Shown piece by piece: positions 63,342-64,000 of a stretch of DNA of 64,000 nt. The stretch covers positions 2,728,001-2,792,000 of the forward strand of contig NZ_QFFJ01000001.1 in assembly GCF_003308995.1 (NCBI RefSeq), read 5' to 3'. How positions within the stretch are numbered: the first letter of the stretch is position 1; each line of letters starts with the position of its first letter. A program made the translations under genes and the position numbers. The notes beneath the pieces were generated by a model, which did no database searches, was not told the origin of the DNA, and worked only from the letters and a program-made list of their open reading frames with translations. Origin of the DNA: Chitinophaga flava (GTDB lineage Bacteria; Bacteroidota; Bacteroidia; Chitinophagales; Chitinophagaceae).

Positions 63342-64000
63342 TTATTTGCCCTTTGTCCGCTGATATTCTTCAAATGACTGTTTGATGAACAGCAGCAGGT
63401 CATATTCAGTAGCATCATTGAGGAACTGATAACCAGGGCGATATTTATGCATGAAGGAATCCAGCTCAGGGCTTTGCAGTTTGGTCATTTTGCCCACCAG
63501 CTCAGGAGAATAACGGTAATCAATATACTTTTCCTTTTCCCAATACAACAGCTGCTCATGGAACTGCTCCTTACGCTTACGCGCTTTGCTGGGCACCAGG
63601 TACGACAAGGCAGTAATAGGATTGGCAGGCAGCGTTTTTAATACGTCTACAGCACCTGGTTTGCGGTAACGGAAATAACGATCGTATTCATCACGCATAG
63701 CCAGTGAATCCTTTTTATAGTTGCTTCCTCTTACATTCACACCCTGTAACTCAAAAAGCCTTTTCTGCAGGTAGATATCCAGAGAAGAAGACATACCAGG
63801 CATTACAATCTGGCGCTGGGTATAACTGAGCATAGAAAACTCAATGGTATCACCCGGCATACCTTCAATATAAAAACGACCACTCTCACTGCTGAGCGTG
63901 CCCGTCATTGTTCTTTTATTAATGATGGAAACAAACGGCAATCCCGTTTTCGTTTCCTGGTCTGCCACCATACCAGACAATCGTACCTGCGCTGATGTGT
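63342..64000 (-). CDS. Carboxypeptidase-regulatory-like domain protein, 5' truncated by window edge
   Basis: The frame is open to base 64000 and continues beyond; the visible TSAQ just before VRLSGMVAD suggests a signal-peptide end, so only the leader lies outside. Residues about 1-80 are the CarboxypepD_reg-like beta sandwich (GMVADQETKTGLPFVSIINK, DTIEFSMLSYTQRQIVMPGM). The remaining 130 residues are helical, charged and unrecognised. Probably periplasmic or outer-membrane associated. Relation to the FecR operon is unclear (111-base gap). Confidence 0.75.
   Translation of the reverse strand, partial: TSAQVRLSGMVADQETKTGLPFVSIINKRTMTGTLSSESGRFYIEGMPGDTIEFSMLSYTQRQIVMPGMSSSLDIYLQKRLFELQGVNVRGSNYKKDSLAMRDEYDRYFRYRKPGAVDVLKTLPANPITALSYLVPSKARKRKEQFHEQLLYWEKEKYIDYRYSPELVGKMTKLQSPELDSFMHKYRPGYQFLNDATEYDLLLFIKQSFEEYQRTKGK

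Overview
The window comes from a Bacteroidota chromosome, most likely Chitinophaga or a close relative. The grounds are SusC/SusD pairs, FecR anti-sigma/ECF sigma genes, STN-containing TonB receptors, lipoproteins ending their signal in C-K-K or C-S-K-K, many AraC regulators, a Bacteroidetes-type Hcp, and promoters of the TTG-N18-TAnnTTTG type. No rRNA, tRNA, integrase, transposase or CRISPR array was seen. Genus assignment is an inference from gene style.

Layout. 1-2.5 kb: end of a SusD gene plus a Tat-exported metallophosphoesterase. 2.6-6.6 kb: a DUF5648-like lipoprotein, an EVE-domain protein with a possible nuclease module, and an AraC/NTF2-ABM pair. 6.6-15 kb (minus strand): FecR, SusC, SusD and a thioredoxin, with an ECF sigma gene at the far end. 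15-16.4 kb: a Crp/Fnr regulator and an NTF2-like gene with a perfect Crp-like palindrome between them. 16.5-20.3 kb: LacI regulator, inositol oxygenase and a sodium/solute symporter around an 18-bp palindromic operator, probably a myo-inositol uptake and oxidation module. 20.3-25.5 kb (minus): membrane SRPBCC protein, FAD monooxygenase, SRPBCC protein, AraC, orphan Hcp/TssD, LuxR. 25.7-28.2 kb: a second Crp/NTF2 pair with a similar operator, then AraC.

28.2-33 kb: a bounded tandem-repeat element, a cysteine-less peroxiredoxin-fold protein, and an operon of acyltransferase, LytS-type kinase, LytTR regulator and bestrophin. 33.1-38.6 kb: jetA-jetB-jetC (Wadjet/MksBEF-like SMC complex) with no jetD. 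38.8-41.3 kb: cydAB, bracketed by two copies of an inverted-repeat element. 41.7-44.5 kb: WYL regulator, a DJ-1/GyrI-like fusion and a GyrI-like protein. 44.5-46.7 kb (minus): the housekeeping cluster acpP-fabF-rnc. 47.3-52.9 kb: a tripartite RND efflux operon closed by a strong terminator. 53-54.9 kb: an ECF sigma factor paired with an S41 protease lipoprotein. 54.9-64 kb (minus): an alpha/beta hydrolase, then a FecR/TonB-receptor operon with three surface lipoproteins, and the 3' part of a carboxypeptidase-regulatory-like gene.

The leading candidates for new biology are the JetABC complex without its nuclease, the EVE-nuclease-like protein, and the duplicated Crp/NTF2 cassette with its conserved operator.
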